64,000 nucleotides of DNA from Rhizobium sp. Root1212 (GTDB taxonomy: Bacteria; Pseudomonadota; Alphaproteobacteria; Rhizobiales; Rhizobiaceae), in NCBI RefSeq assembly GCF_001424985.1, contig NZ_LMDA01000023.1, forward strand, positions 243,495 to 307,494, read 5' to 3'. A model generated the notes under the pieces. That model searched no databases, was not told the DNA's origin, and worked only from the letters and a program-made list of their open reading frames with translations. Positions 28,534 to 38,672 of the stretch are shown one piece after another. Numbering within the stretch: position 1 is the first letter of the stretch; each line of letters begins with the position of its first letter. A program made the translations under genes and the position numbers.

Positions 28534-29439
28534 TTACTGCGTCTGCGCCTCCTCAAGCTGCTTCGGGCGTCCCCGTTCCGCAACCGCGATGCCACCCAGT
28601 ACCAGCGCCATGGCGACGATGTGGAAGGTTTCGAGCCGTTCTCCGATCAGCAGGATCGAAAGCAGCATGCCGAAGATCGGGATGGTATTGATGAACAGAC
28701 CGGCGCGATTGGGGCCGATCAGTTCCACGCCGCGTACGTAAAGAATCTGCGAGACCAGCGACGGCAGAATGCCGGCATAGGCGACAATGGCCCAGCCCTC
28801 CATATCGGGCATGATGAGGTTTCCGGCGGATATCTCCCAGACAAGCAGCGGCAGGCTGCTGACGAGCGCGCCGAAGGCGGAAAGCGCGATCAGGCTCTTC
28901 CAGTGGATCGCAGGTTTCCAGCGCAGCGCGACCGTATAGCCGGCATAAAGCAGGGCCGCGATCATCATCAGCCCGTCGCCACGGTTGAGTTCGAGCGAAA
29001 GCAATGTGATGGGGTTGCCGTGCGACGCCGTCAGCGCGATGCCGACGAGGGTCAGCGTGAAGCCGACGATCTGTGCGGCCGAAACCGCCGTGCGAAACAG
29101 CACGAAATTCATCAGGAAGATGACCATGGGAATGCCGGCCTGTTCGATGACGGCATTGATGGCGCTGGTATATTGCAGGGCGGAATAGAGAAAGGCATTG
29201 AAGCCGGTGAAGCCGATGGTGCCGTAGCCGAGCAAAAGCAGCCAGTTCTTGCGGATGAGAGGCATGTCGCGCTTGACCTGCGGTGCCGCAAAGATCAGGA
29301 GCACTAGGCAGGCGATGACCCAGCGCGTGGTGGTCAGCATCATCGGGCTGACATGGCCGACGGCCATTTTTCCGGCCACCGAATTGCCGCCCCAGATTGC
29401 AGTGGTGATACAGAGAATGATGTAGGCCTGCAGGTTCAT
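28534..29439 (-). CDS. EamA/DMT-family transporter
   Basis: A 301-residue inner-membrane protein with about ten predicted helices in two EamA repeats. The first repeat starts LQAYIILCITTAIWGGNSVA and the second begins around LLYAGYTVALRWKP. Conserved repeat ends include GYGTIGFTGFNAFLY and ELIGPNRAGLFINTIPIFGM. Family members export amino acids or metabolites; the substrate is not predictable. The open frame continues 90 codons upstream of the ATG at 29439, but membrane homology begins here. Divergent from purA. Confidence 0.9.
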   Translation of the reverse strand: MNLQAYIILCITTAIWGGNSVAGKMAVGHVSPMMLTTTRWVIACLVLLIFAAPQVKRDMPLIRKNWLLLLGYGTIGFTGFNAFLYSALQYTSAINAVIEQAGIPMVIFLMNFVLFRTAVSAAQIVGFTLTLVGIALTASHGNPITLLSLELNRGDGLMMIAALLYAGYTVALRWKPAIHWKSLIALSAFGALVSSLPLLVWEISAGNLIMPDMEGWAIVAYAGILPSLVSQILYVRGVELIGPNRAGLFINTIPIFGMLLSILLIGERLETFHIVAMALVLGGIAVAERGRPKQLEEAQTQ

Positions 29440-29656
29440 CGGGGCATTTCCTCGGGCAGGAAGGGGCAGACGGATGGGGATATCGGACGCACCGGACCCG
29501 TGATATAGGCTAAACGCTGTGATTGTCATGCAAAAAGCCCGATTCAGGCGGCTACAGGGTCGATTTCCAAAAAACAAACCAGTATAGATGCGCGGGTTTG
29601 AAGGTGGCGCGCCCGGAAGCTTTTGACGGCATGTGCCAAAAAACGGGAAAACTGAG

Positions 29657-30955
<1,299 letters not shown>

Positions 30956-31033
30956 TCTTCGCGGCCTGATCTGGAAAAACAAGAGCCTGGCTCTCGAGGG
31001 GCCGGGCACCCTGAAGGGTATGAGAAAGTTCTG

Positions 31034-33301
31034 ATGGCGGATTTTGTTGCTGTTATTCGAAGGACCGTCGATGGTCTCTCGGACAATGTTCCCGAAATGC
31101 GGTCGAAGGTCTACGAAAAGGCCCGCGGCGCCGTTCGCCGTCAACTGGAGAATATGAAGCCTCGTCCTTCGGACGAGTTGATCGATCGGCAGATGCAGAA
31201 GCTCGAGGCCGCTATCAGCGAAGTCGAGAGCGACTATGCGGAAGCGTTGCCCTCCCTCGACGATGTGGCCGAGGAGCCCACGGCTCACGACGCAGCGCCG
31301 GTCGAAGAGGCGCAACAGCCCGCCGCGGAAGAGCCGGCCCCGGAAGAACATGCCCTTGAAGAGCGTGTCGCCGAGCCCGAACCGGCTGTCGAAGAGCCGG
31401 CCGAACAGGTTGCCGAAGCCGAGCCGGAACACGACGAGCCTGAACCGGCCCAGGAGCTGGTCTCCCAGCAGCCGGACGATGAACAGCCGCAGCAGAGCGA
31501 GCCGGAGGCCGTTGCCGAAGAGCGTGAGCCTGTTGAGGAAGTGCTCGAACAGCCTGAAGAGCCGGTGGCCGAGCCTGAGGCCTCCGACGAGCATCGCGAG
31601 GAACAGAGCTTCGAGTCGCGGCCCATCTATGCCGAAGAAGCCCCGGACGTCGAAAGCCCTGTCGATGAACAGCCGGTAGAAGACGAACAGGCCGCCGAGG
31701 TCGTGGACGCCTGGGAAGAGCAGGCTGCCGAGGTTGCACCGGCCGAGCCCGCCGAAGAGCCGGAGGAAGAGAAACCGGCCGCCGGATCGGAATGGGAGCT
31801 GCCGGAATGGCACGATCCCGCTCCGGCAAAGGCAAGCGCCACGCCGGAACCCGTATGGACCGAAAGCGTCGATATCGATGCGGATGGCAAGGTCATAGAT
31901 CTGGCCGCCTATATGCCGCCGGAAACCCCGTCCAACGATGACGGTGCCAAGGTTTCGGTCGAACCCTCCCATTCCTGGGAGTGGGACGAAAGCGATCCCT
32001 TCCAGCAACCGACGACGCCGGCTGCCGCCGAGAGCAGCGAGCCCGCGATTTCCGACTGGTCCTGGCCGGTCGAAAAGCCCGCGAGCGTTGAAACCGCGAC
32101 GCCCGCGGTCCCGGCAGCCCATTGGGACGACATCGATCGTCTGCTCGATAGGAATGAAACGGCGGACGACGGCGAACCTCCCCGCGCAACCGTGCCCGAT
32201 CCGGAGGAAATGGCCGCTCCGGCGCGTCCCATTTCCTACCGTGTCGAGCCGAAACGTTCGCGCTCCGGCCTGAAGCTTGCTGGGATCGGTGTGATTCTGC
32301 TCGCCCTGCTCGGCGGCGGTGGCTATGGCTATTGGCTGAAACGTGACGACCTGAATGCCTGGGTCTCCAAGACCATCGCGTCCGTCACGGCATCCGCCCC
32401 GAAGACGTCCACGACGGAAACCAGCCAGCCGGCCGCCGAAACGCCGTCCACGACGCCGGCAACGACCGAGCAATCGCAAGGCGAGGCTGCCGGCAACACC
32501 AAGTTCACCCAGCGCCTGCAGGCGGACGGCACCGAAACCGATCCCGGCCCGGCGCAGCCCGCGACCGGCGAAGTGGCCCAGGCGGAAGGAAAATCCGTCG
32601 CGGCCCAGACGGAAGCCGGCACCGCGCAGGCCACGACGCAGACGCCCGTCACCAGCACCGATCAGGCCGCCGGCACGACGACCCCGCCGGCCACCAACAC
32701 CACGACGCCGGCCGCCCAGAACAACGTCCAGGTTCCAGAGGGCGCACAGAAGATGTTCCTCTACGAGGAGCGTCTCGGCCAGTCGGCGCCGACGGCGATC
32801 GAGGGTTCCGTCGCCTGGTCGCTGAAGGAAGAATCGCCCGGAGACGGCGCACCGCCGGAGCCGGCCGTGCAGGCGCAGATCAGTGTTCCCGAGCGGGGCC
32901 TGACGGCGCTGATGACGCTGAAGCGCAACACCGATCCGTCTCTGCCGGCCAGCCATGTGGTCGAATTCGTCTTCTCGCTGCCCGAGAATTTCGAAGGCGG
33001 CGCCATCGAAAACGTCCAGCGCGTTTCGATGAAGCGCACCGAGCAGGATCGCGGCGATCCGCTGATCGCGGTTCCCGCCAAGATCACCGACGATTTCCAT
33101 ATGATCGCGCTCAACGACTACCCGGAAGCGGTCGCGACCAACACCGAGCTTCTGCGCAGCCGCAGCTGGATCGATATCCCGATTACCTACCGCAACGGCC
33201 GCCGCGCGCTGCTGACGCTGGAAAAGGGGCCGGCCGGCACGGAAGCCTTTACAAAGGCGCTGCAGGCCTGGAGCCTGGCAAAGCCGAATACGAGCCAGTA
33301 A
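31034..33301 (+). CDS. Large acidic single-pass membrane protein
   Basis: A 755-residue protein of unknown function. The N-terminus (about 1-75) is a helical, charged segment starting MADFVAVIRRTVDGLSDNVP. Residues about 80-270 are extremely rich in Glu, Pro and Ala, probably disordered. A second acidic part (to about 405) has many Trp (WELPEWHDP, WEWDESDP, WSWPVEKP). One membrane helix spans about 411-435 (LAGIGVILLALLGGGGYGYW). After a Thr/Ala/Gln-rich linker comes a compact C-terminal domain from about 570 (MFLYEERLGQSAPTAIEGSV). The topology implies a cytosolic N-terminus and a periplasmic C-terminus. Similar proteins lie near purA in other rhizobia, as far as I recall. Confidence 0.85.
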   Translation: MADFVAVIRRTVDGLSDNVPEMRSKVYEKARGAVRRQLENMKPRPSDELIDRQMQKLEAAISEVESDYAEALPSLDDVAEEPTAHDAAPVEEAQQPAAEEPAPEEHALEERVAEPEPAVEEPAEQVAEAEPEHDEPEPAQELVSQQPDDEQPQQSEPEAVAEEREPVEEVLEQPEEPVAEPEASDEHREEQSFESRPIYAEEAPDVESPVDEQPVEDEQAAEVVDAWEEQAAEVAPAEPAEEPEEEKPAAGSEWELPEWHDPAPAKASATPEPVWTESVDIDADGKVIDLAAYMPPETPSNDDGAKVSVEPSHSWEWDESDPFQQPTTPAAAESSEPAISDWSWPVEKPASVETATPAVPAAHWDDIDRLLDRNETADDGEPPRATVPDPEEMAAPARPISYRVEPKRSRSGLKLAGIGVILLALLGGGGYGYWLKRDDLNAWVSKTIASVTASAPKTSTTETSQPAAETPSTTPATTEQSQGEAAGNTKFTQRLQADGTETDPGPAQPATGEVAQAEGKSVAAQTEAGTAQATTQTPVTSTDQAAGTTTPPATNTTTPAAQNNVQVPEGAQKMFLYEERLGQSAPTAIEGSVAWSLKEESPGDGAPPEPAVQAQISVPERGLTALMTLKRNTDPSLPASHVVEFVFSLPENFEGGAIENVQRVSMKRTEQDRGDPLIAVPAKITDDFHMIALNDYPEAVATNTELLRSRSWIDIPITYRNGRRALLTLEKGPAGTEAFTKALQAWSLAKPNTSQ

Positions 33302-33323
33302 AACCATTTGCGGCAGACAAAAG

Positions 33324-33357
33324 AAAACCCGGCTGGAGCGATCCAGCCGGGTTTTTT
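33324..33357. terminator. Bidirectional terminator between convergent genes
   Basis: Near-perfect AAAACCCGGCTGG-agcgat-CCAGCCGGGTTTTTT hairpin with A and T runs on both sides. It serves both the acidic membrane protein and rpoH, which converge here. Confidence 0.9.
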
Positions 33358-33378
33358 CATGTCTTGCTGCGGCGCTTT

Positions 33379-34281
33379 TTATGCGTCTTCGATGACGCGC
33401 AGCTGCTGGGCGCGCTCGCGGGCGGCCTTCTGCACGGCGTCCTGCACCTTTTCGAACGCGCGGACCTCGATCTGGCGCACGCGCTCGCGGCTGATGTCGA
33501 ACTCGGTCGACAGGTCTTCGAGCGTGACCGGATCTTCCGTCAGGCGGCGGGCCTCGAAGATGCGGCGCTCACGATCGTTCAGAACGTTCATGGCGCTGGC
33601 CAGCAGCGCGCGGCGGTTTTCAAGTTCGTCCTGCTCGATCAGCATGTCTTCCTGGCTGTCGTGGTCGTCGACGAGCCAATCCTGCCACTGGCCGCTTTCG
33701 CCTTCGCTCGCCTTGATCGGCGCGTTCAGCGATGCGTCACCCGAGAGGCGCTGGTTCATCGATATGACTTCGGCTTCCGAGACATTGAGGGTCGTGGCGA
33801 TCTGCTTGACCTGTTCGGGCTTCAGGTCGCCCTCGTCGAGCGCCTGGATTTTGCCCTTCAGGCGGCGCAGGTTGAAGAACAGCCGCTTCTGGTTGGCGGT
33901 CGTACCCATCTTCACCAGCGACCACGAGCGCAGGATATATTCCTGGATCGAGGCCTTGATCCACCACATGGCATAGGTTGCCAGGCGGAAGCCGCGTTCC
34001 GGGTCGAATTTCTTCACGGCCTGCATCAGGCCGACGTTCCCCTCGGAAACGACTTCACCGATCGGCAGGCCATAGCCGCGATAGCCCATCGCGATCTTGG
34101 CGACGAGACGCAGATGGCTGGTCACGAGCTTGTGGGCTGCCTTGCGGTCGTCATGCTCCTGATAGCGCTTGGCGAGCATGTACTCTTCCTGCGGCTCGAG
34201 CATGGGAAACTTGCGTATTTCGTCGAGGTATTTGTTGAGGCCGCCTTCGGCGGTAATTGACGGCAACGTATTGCGGGCCAT
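33379..34281 (-). CDS. rpoH: Heat-shock sigma factor RpoH (sigma 32)
   Basis: A 300-residue sigma-70-family factor. Region 2 includes AYRGYGLPIGEVVSEGNVGL-like core and FRLATYAMWWIKASIQEYIL. The RpoH-specific box QKRLFFNLR is present just after it. Region 4 ends with DISRERVRQIEVRAFEKVQ. It directs heat-shock transcription. Rhizobia often have two or more rpoH genes, and I cannot tell which paralogue this is. FtsH, a known degrader of RpoH in E. coli, is encoded at 19.3-21.2 kb. Confidence 0.95.
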   Translation of the reverse strand: MARNTLPSITAEGGLNKYLDEIRKFPMLEPQEEYMLAKRYQEHDDRKAAHKLVTSHLRLVAKIAMGYRGYGLPIGEVVSEGNVGLMQAVKKFDPERGFRLATYAMWWIKASIQEYILRSWSLVKMGTTANQKRLFFNLRRLKGKIQALDEGDLKPEQVKQIATTLNVSEAEVISMNQRLSGDASLNAPIKASEGESGQWQDWLVDDHDSQEDMLIEQDELENRRALLASAMNVLNDRERRIFEARRLTEDPVTLEDLSTEFDISRERVRQIEVRAFEKVQDAVQKAARERAQQLRVIEDA

Positions 34282-34390
34282 GAGTGCACCCCCCTTTCGC
34301 TTTCCGGCCTCCTTACTGGCAGGCCAGGCATGTGGGTCTATCCGACCCCACGATGCCTAGATAAGTACGGCGAAAACGTGATTCAAGATG

Positions 34391-34413
34391 CCGGTATCAC
34401 GACCATGTGATAC
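34391..34413. other. Inverted repeat upstream of rpoH
   Basis: GGTATCAC-gaccat-GTGATACC, a perfect 8-bp dyad about 110 bp upstream of the rpoH start. It could be an operator or a hairpin in the leader. The gap 34282-34541 otherwise shows no gene. Confidence 0.45.
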
Positions 34414-34502
34414 CAGCGCGCTGTGTGCGGGCTATGGGTTGCAGCCTCTAGATCGTGCCCTGATGGCAATTATCAAGGGCTCCGCCGCAAAATTTGCGCC
34501 CG

Positions 34503-34527
34503 GTCCGGCCCAGGCGAACCTGGGCCG
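34503..34527. terminator. Strong hairpin downstream of DUF2171 gene
   Basis: CCGGCCCAGG-cgaa-CCTGGGCCGG is a near-perfect GC-rich stem with a tight loop, 15 bp past the DUF2171 stop on the minus strand. There is no immediate T run, so termination may be incomplete and some read-through into rpoH is possible. Confidence 0.5.
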
Positions 34528-34541
34528 GAGGCAGGCCAGGG

Positions 34542-34799
34542 TCAATGGATCGGGGAGCGATCCGCCTCTTCTTCCTCGCCCATGACATCCCGGCTGCTCG
34601 TATTGAGGCGCACTCGGTTGCCGTCGATGCTTTCGACGGCAACGAGCGGAATGAAGTGGTGATGGCCTTCGTGGCCGGGGCCGCTATCCTTTTTGATCAG
34701 CTTGATGCGATCGCCTTCTACGCGATCGACTGTGCCGACATGGATGCCGTCGGCGCTGATGACTTCGGCGTGTTCTCTGATCTCGGTGCTATCGACCAT
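34542..34799 (-). CDS. DUF2171 domain-containing protein
   Basis: An 85-residue soluble protein of the PRC-barrel-like DUF2171 type: IREHAEVISADGIHVGTVDR, then DRIKLIKKDSG, GHHHFIPLVAVESIDGNRVRL and an acidic tail. These small beta proteins are common in alphaproteobacteria, often near stress genes. Function not established. It is separated from rluD by 72 bp and probably has its own promoter. Confidence 0.85.
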   Translation of the reverse strand: MVDSTEIREHAEVISADGIHVGTVDRVEGDRIKLIKKDSGPGHEGHHHFIPLVAVESIDGNRVRLNTSSRDVMGEEEEADRSPIH

Positions 34800-34871
34800 C
34801 GGCTTTCTCCTTTTTTCTCCCCTTCCAACGTCCGTCTGGGCAAAAGGATGCGTCAGGCCCGAAAAATCCTG

Positions 34872-35903
34872 TCAGCGAGCGCCGGCCTTGAGCGCCTGAA
34901 CCAGTTCCTCCATGTCCTGTGGCAGGGGGGATTCGAAGTGCATGGTTTCACCGGTCGTGGGGTGTTCGAAGGCCAGCATGAAGGCATGCAGCGCCTGCCG
35001 CGGGAAGCGGTTGACGACGGCCTTTGCCGTGTCCGGCAGGAGATTGGCCTTGGTGCGGAAGGCCGCGCCATAATCAGGATCGCCGATCAGCGGATGGCCG
35101 ATATGGGCCATATGCACGCGGATCTGGTGAGTGCGGCCGGTTTCGAGATGGCATTCGACCATCGAGGCAAGCGCGGTAGCATCCGGCTTTTCCAGATAGC
35201 GTTCGACGACCTCGTAATGGGTGATCGCCTCGCGGGCGTCTTCGGCATCCTCGTGCTTGACGGCACGCTTCACCCGGTCGCCGGCGCGGCCGAGCGGCGC
35301 GTCGATCGTGCCCTTCAGCGTGCGCGGGCGGCCCCAGACGACGGCGTAATAGGCGCGTTCCAGCGGGCCGGTACGGCCGTGATCGGCAAACTGGTCGGAG
35401 AGATGGCGATGGGCGATATCGTTCTTGGCGACGACCATGACGCCGCTGGTATCCTTGTCGAGCCGGTGGACTATGCCCGGCCGCTTGACGCCGCCAATGC
35501 CGGAAAGGCTCGCGCCGCAATGGTAGATCAGGGCATTGACCAGCGTGCCGTGCCAGTTGCCGGCGCCGGGATGGACGACGAGGCCGGCGGGCTTGACGAG
35601 TACGATAAGGTCGTTGTCCTCGTAGAGCACGTCGAGCGGGATGTTCTCGCCCTTCGGCTGCGGGTCTTCCGGCTCCGGCAGGTTGAGTTCGATGACGTCG
35701 CCGGGGCGCACCTTCTTGTTCGGCTCGATGACGGCCGTGCCGTTGACGACGACCTCGCCCTGTTCGATCAGCGCCTTGATGCGGCTGCGGGAAAATTCGC
35801 CGGCCATGGCCTCCGTCAGGTAGGCATCGATGCGGCCACCGGCATCTTCGCCGGCTGTCAGGACTTTCCTATTGGCCGTTGCTTGTTTAAAGGGGTCGTT
35901 CAT
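34872..35903 (-). CDS. rluD: RluA/RluD-family pseudouridine synthase
   Basis: A 343-residue enzyme that isomerises uridines in 23S rRNA. The N-terminal S4 RNA-binding domain (about 15-75) includes SRSRIKALIEQGEVVVNGT. The catalytic domain has the motif HRLDKDTSGVMVVAKN with the catalytic Asp, and later ECHLETGRTHQIRVHMAHIG. Its size and S4 domain favour RluD (positions 1911/1915/1917), but RluC is not excluded. Divergent from the DUF6476 gene with only 31 bp between starts. Confidence 0.9.
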   Translation of the reverse strand: MNDPFKQATANRKVLTAGEDAGGRIDAYLTEAMAGEFSRSRIKALIEQGEVVVNGTAVIEPNKKVRPGDVIELNLPEPEDPQPKGENIPLDVLYEDNDLIVLVKPAGLVVHPGAGNWHGTLVNALIYHCGASLSGIGGVKRPGIVHRLDKDTSGVMVVAKNDIAHRHLSDQFADHGRTGPLERAYYAVVWGRPRTLKGTIDAPLGRAGDRVKRAVKHEDAEDAREAITHYEVVERYLEKPDATALASMVECHLETGRTHQIRVHMAHIGHPLIGDPDYGAAFRTKANLLPDTAKAVVNRFPRQALHAFMLAFEHPTTGETMHFESPLPQDMEELVQALKAGAR

Positions 35904-35934
35904 CGTTTCTCAAATCCGCAGGTAAAGGCCCATC

Positions 35935-36321
35935 ATGTCGCTTCAGGAACCAGACGAACAGGAAGAAAAACCGCTCGATCCGGTGATGGAAAACGTCCGC
36001 CGCAAGATGGTTCGCCTGCAGCTCGTCTCGGCCGGTGTCATGTTGGTCATGCTTATGGCCGTGCTGGGCGCGATTGTCTACAAGGTGACGCGCATGGACG
36101 ACAAGGCGGCCGCACCGCAGGCGGCGGGTCTTGCCGTGCCGAGCGATGCGCCGGTTGCCGCAACCGCCGCGCTCCCAGCCGGGTTCACCGTCGCCAATGT
36201 TGCGCTATCCGGCGGCCAGATCCTGTTCTACGGCGCGACATCGGCGGGTGAGCAGAAGGCGATCGTCTTCGATATCGCCGCCGGCCGCATCGTCGCCGAT
36301 ATCGCCGTCAAGACCAACTGA
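35935..36321 (+). CDS. DUF6476-like small membrane protein
   Basis: A 128-residue protein with a short acidic cytosolic N-terminus (EPDEQEEKPLDPVMENVRRK), one membrane helix (about residues 29-50, LVSAGVMLVMLMAVLGAIVY) and a small periplasmic domain (FTVANVALSGGQILFYG). It matches the alphaproteobacterial DUF6476 pattern. It ends 6 bp before the methyltransferase gene and is probably co-transcribed with it. Function unknown. Confidence 0.82.
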   Translation: MSLQEPDEQEEKPLDPVMENVRRKMVRLQLVSAGVMLVMLMAVLGAIVYKVTRMDDKAAAPQAAGLAVPSDAPVAATAALPAGFTVANVALSGGQILFYGATSAGEQKAIVFDIAAGRIVADIAVKTN

Positions 36322-36327
36322 GCCACC

Positions 36328-37353
36328 ATGGCGGCCCCGCTCCAGCGCATCACGGATCGTGACGACGAGCGGATCGCCGGCTTCGTCTCGATCCGCGAGC
36401 GCGACCTGACGGGGCGCGAAGGGCGCTTTATCGCCGAGGGGACCGTGGTGCTGCGCATGCTCGCCGCCGCCCATCGGGCTACGCTAGAGAGACGAGTGCT
36501 GCACCTTGCTCCCCCTTCTCCCCTGCGGGGAGAAGATGCCCGAAGGGCAGATGAGGGGGTATTTCCGCAAATTTCGAGCCAGCCGGCCCCCTCATCCGGC
36601 GCTGCGCGCCACCTTCTCCCCGCGGGGGAGAAGGGAAACCCAGCCGCATCTTTGGATGTCGCGGTTGAACGCGGCGCAGGGCAGGGCATCATCGCGGAAG
36701 CGATCCTGCTGCTTGAAAACAGGGTCGAGGGATTGCGGCCGCTTCTGTCGGAGTTTCCCGACGACATACCCGTCTATGTTGCCGACGGAGCGGTGTTCGA
36801 TGCCATCGCCGGCTTCAACATGCACCGCGGCGTTTTGGCGCTCGGCCGTCGCGCGGGCATGCCGTCGATGGAGGCGCTTGTCGCCGGCCTTCCGCCGAAA
36901 AGCCTTGTACTCGCGGCTTGCGGCATCTCAAATCATGACAATATCGGTTCGATGTTCCGCAACGCCGCCGCTTTCGGTGTCGATGCCATCCTGCTCGACG
37001 AAACCTGCTGTGACCCGATGTATCGCAAGGCGATCCGCGTTTCCGTCGGTTCGGTGCTGTCGGTGCCCTTCAGCCGCGAAGGTTCCATCAGTGCAATGCT
37101 GGAGCGGCTGCAAGGCGAGGGCTTTGCCGTCTGTGGTCTTTCGCCGCGCGGTGAGGTGGCGCTTGCCGATATCCCGCCATCGCCGCGCACGGCGCTTCTG
37201 ATGGGCACGGAAGGCGAGGGGCTGCCCGCCGCGATCCTGTCGTCTATCCGCACGGCGCGCATCAACCAGCGGCCGGGGCTGGACAGCCTCAACGTCGCGA
37301 CGGCGACCGGCATCGCGCTGCATCAGGTGGCGACGATCAACGGGTTTGTCTGA
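36328..37353 (+). CDS. SpoU/TrmH-family RNA methyltransferase with repeat insertion
   Basis: A 341-residue SPOUT methyltransferase (rRNA/tRNA 2'-O-methylation). The N-terminal substrate-binding part begins RITDRDDERIAGFVSIRERD. The SPOUT motifs are SNHDNIGSMFRNAAAFG, LLMGTEGEGLP and LDSLNVATATGIALHQ. Residues about 60-105 are encoded by a palindromic repeat (36510-36637) that keeps the frame open and adds a Pro/Gly/Ala/Arg-rich insert. Without it the length would be close to the usual 270-300. Its stop is immediately adjacent to the stop of the convergent gene. Confidence 0.88.
   Translation: MAAPLQRITDRDDERIAGFVSIRERDLTGREGRFIAEGTVVLRMLAAAHRATLERRVLHLAPPSPLRGEDARRADEGVFPQISSQPAPSSGAARHLLPAGEKGNPAASLDVAVERGAGQGIIAEAILLLENRVEGLRPLLSEFPDDIPVYVADGAVFDAIAGFNMHRGVLALGRRAGMPSMEALVAGLPPKSLVLAACGISNHDNIGSMFRNAAAFGVDAILLDETCCDPMYRKAIRVSVGSVLSVPFSREGSISAMLERLQGEGFAVCGLSPRGEVALADIPPSPRTALLMGTEGEGLPAAILSSIRTARINQRPGLDSLNVATATGIALHQVATINGFV
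36510..36637. repeat. Palindromic repeat inserted in frame in methyltransferase gene
   Basis: About 128 bp with outer arms CCCTTCTCCCCTGCGGGGAG and CTTCTCCCCGCGGGGGAGAA and inner arms GATGAGGGGG / CCCCCTCATC. It is the same family and layout as the element in tilS (18351-18483), though the centre differs. It is translated in frame. Confidence 0.85.
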
Positions 37354-38508
37354 TCAGGCTTTGGGCGGCATCAGCGCGGAAGCGCGTGCTGCAAGGCTCA
37401 CGCGATCGCCTTCCGCATCGGCCGGCGCCTTGTCGAGGATCGCATGGATCGGAGACGCCGCGCCCTCGCGCGCGGCAGTGAGCGCCACCACGCTTGCGGC
37501 GATATCGGCGATCTCTTCCCGCAGCGCCGCATCGTGGGCAGTGCTCTGCACGGTGGCAAGCCGTTCGGAAAGGGCCGATACGCGGTTGCGCTCGTGCTCG
37601 AAGGAGAGGTTCGGAGCAACATCCGTCGCCGCTGCAGTGGCGGTGATCTCGACAGCGGGCGCGGGCTTGCGTTCCTTGCGGGGCGCGCCATTCGTGCCGG
37701 CTGCGCGGGCAGCCTTCAGGGCATCGCGCAATTCGTTGTTGTTGTCCTTCAGCTTCTGTTTCAGCCGGTCGATCTCTGAGGCACGGCGGTCGAGGAAGGA
37801 ATCCTTGTCGGCATTGGCGGCGATTTCGCGCGACAGCTTCTGCTCGATCTGCCGAAGCTTGGTTTCGTCGCGCGAGAGACGCAACTCGAATTCGCGGGCT
37901 CTGGCGCCTTCCGTGCGGGCTTCCTCGCGGGCGATATCACGCTCGTCGCGCAGACCGGTCATGCGGCTTTTCAGGTTCTCGGCCTCGGCATTGCGGGCGG
38001 CAAGATCGATCTTCAGGTTGTCGATTTCCATGGAGAGCGTGTTGATCTGGCGCGACAGCGCGTAGATTTCCGCCTTTTTGGCATCGTCGTCCTTTTCGGT
38101 GACGGCCAGCGAATTGGTCAGCCGGTCGATGCTTTGCTCCAGACGGCGCACCTGCGAGCGGAAATTGCCTGCCTCGACATTTATCGTCTCGATCTGGGCG
38201 TGAAGGTCGGCGTTCTCGCCGGAAAGACGCTGCATGTCGCGGATGACGGCCTCTTTCTCCAGCATCAGCGCCACGGTCTTGTCGCGCTCGCGCTTCAGCA
38301 TCTGCTCGGTGCGGGCGTTTTCGGCGGCATAGCCGGCACGGGCGGCGTCCTTCTGGGCGCGCACCTCCTGCGGCGACAGCGGCATGGTGGCCTTCAGCCG
38401 GTCTTCGGCAAAGCGGATGATGCGCTTATAGACGATCGGCGCCACCAGTACGCCCAGCATGACAGCTGTCAGGAAGCCCAGGGAAAACAGAAGCAGAAAC
38501 TCGATCAC
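37354..38508 (-). CDS. Membrane-anchored coiled-coil protein
   Basis: A 384-residue protein with an N-terminal membrane helix (about residues 2-27, IEFLLLFSLGFLTAVMLGVL) followed by a long coiled coil (about 50-275) dense in Glu, Arg, Leu and Ala, and an Ala-rich C-terminus. It has no enzymatic motif. The architecture suggests a structural or scaffolding role at the inner membrane. I do not recognise a named family. The stop abuts the stop of the convergent methyltransferase gene. Confidence 0.8.
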   Translation of the reverse strand: MIEFLLLFSLGFLTAVMLGVLVAPIVYKRIIRFAEDRLKATMPLSPQEVRAQKDAARAGYAAENARTEQMLKRERDKTVALMLEKEAVIRDMQRLSGENADLHAQIETINVEAGNFRSQVRRLEQSIDRLTNSLAVTEKDDDAKKAEIYALSRQINTLSMEIDNLKIDLAARNAEAENLKSRMTGLRDERDIAREEARTEGARAREFELRLSRDETKLRQIEQKLSREIAANADKDSFLDRRASEIDRLKQKLKDNNNELRDALKAARAAGTNGAPRKERKPAPAVEITATAAATDVAPNLSFEHERNRVSALSERLATVQSTAHDAALREEIADIAASVVALTAAREGAASPIHAILDKAPADAEGDRVSLAARASALMPPKA

Positions 38509-38672
38509 AGGCGGCCATTCTGTTGGGACGGCGTCTTGGTGCCCGTCCGATGCGGTGGTCTCATGGTTCGGCCGCGCTGCAGTGGCTGCAGCGACGGCCG
38601 GGTTGTTCTATCAGGATATCATGAATTTTATCGCACCCAAGCCTTTCCGCCGAAAGCCTCGGGATCGCGCGA

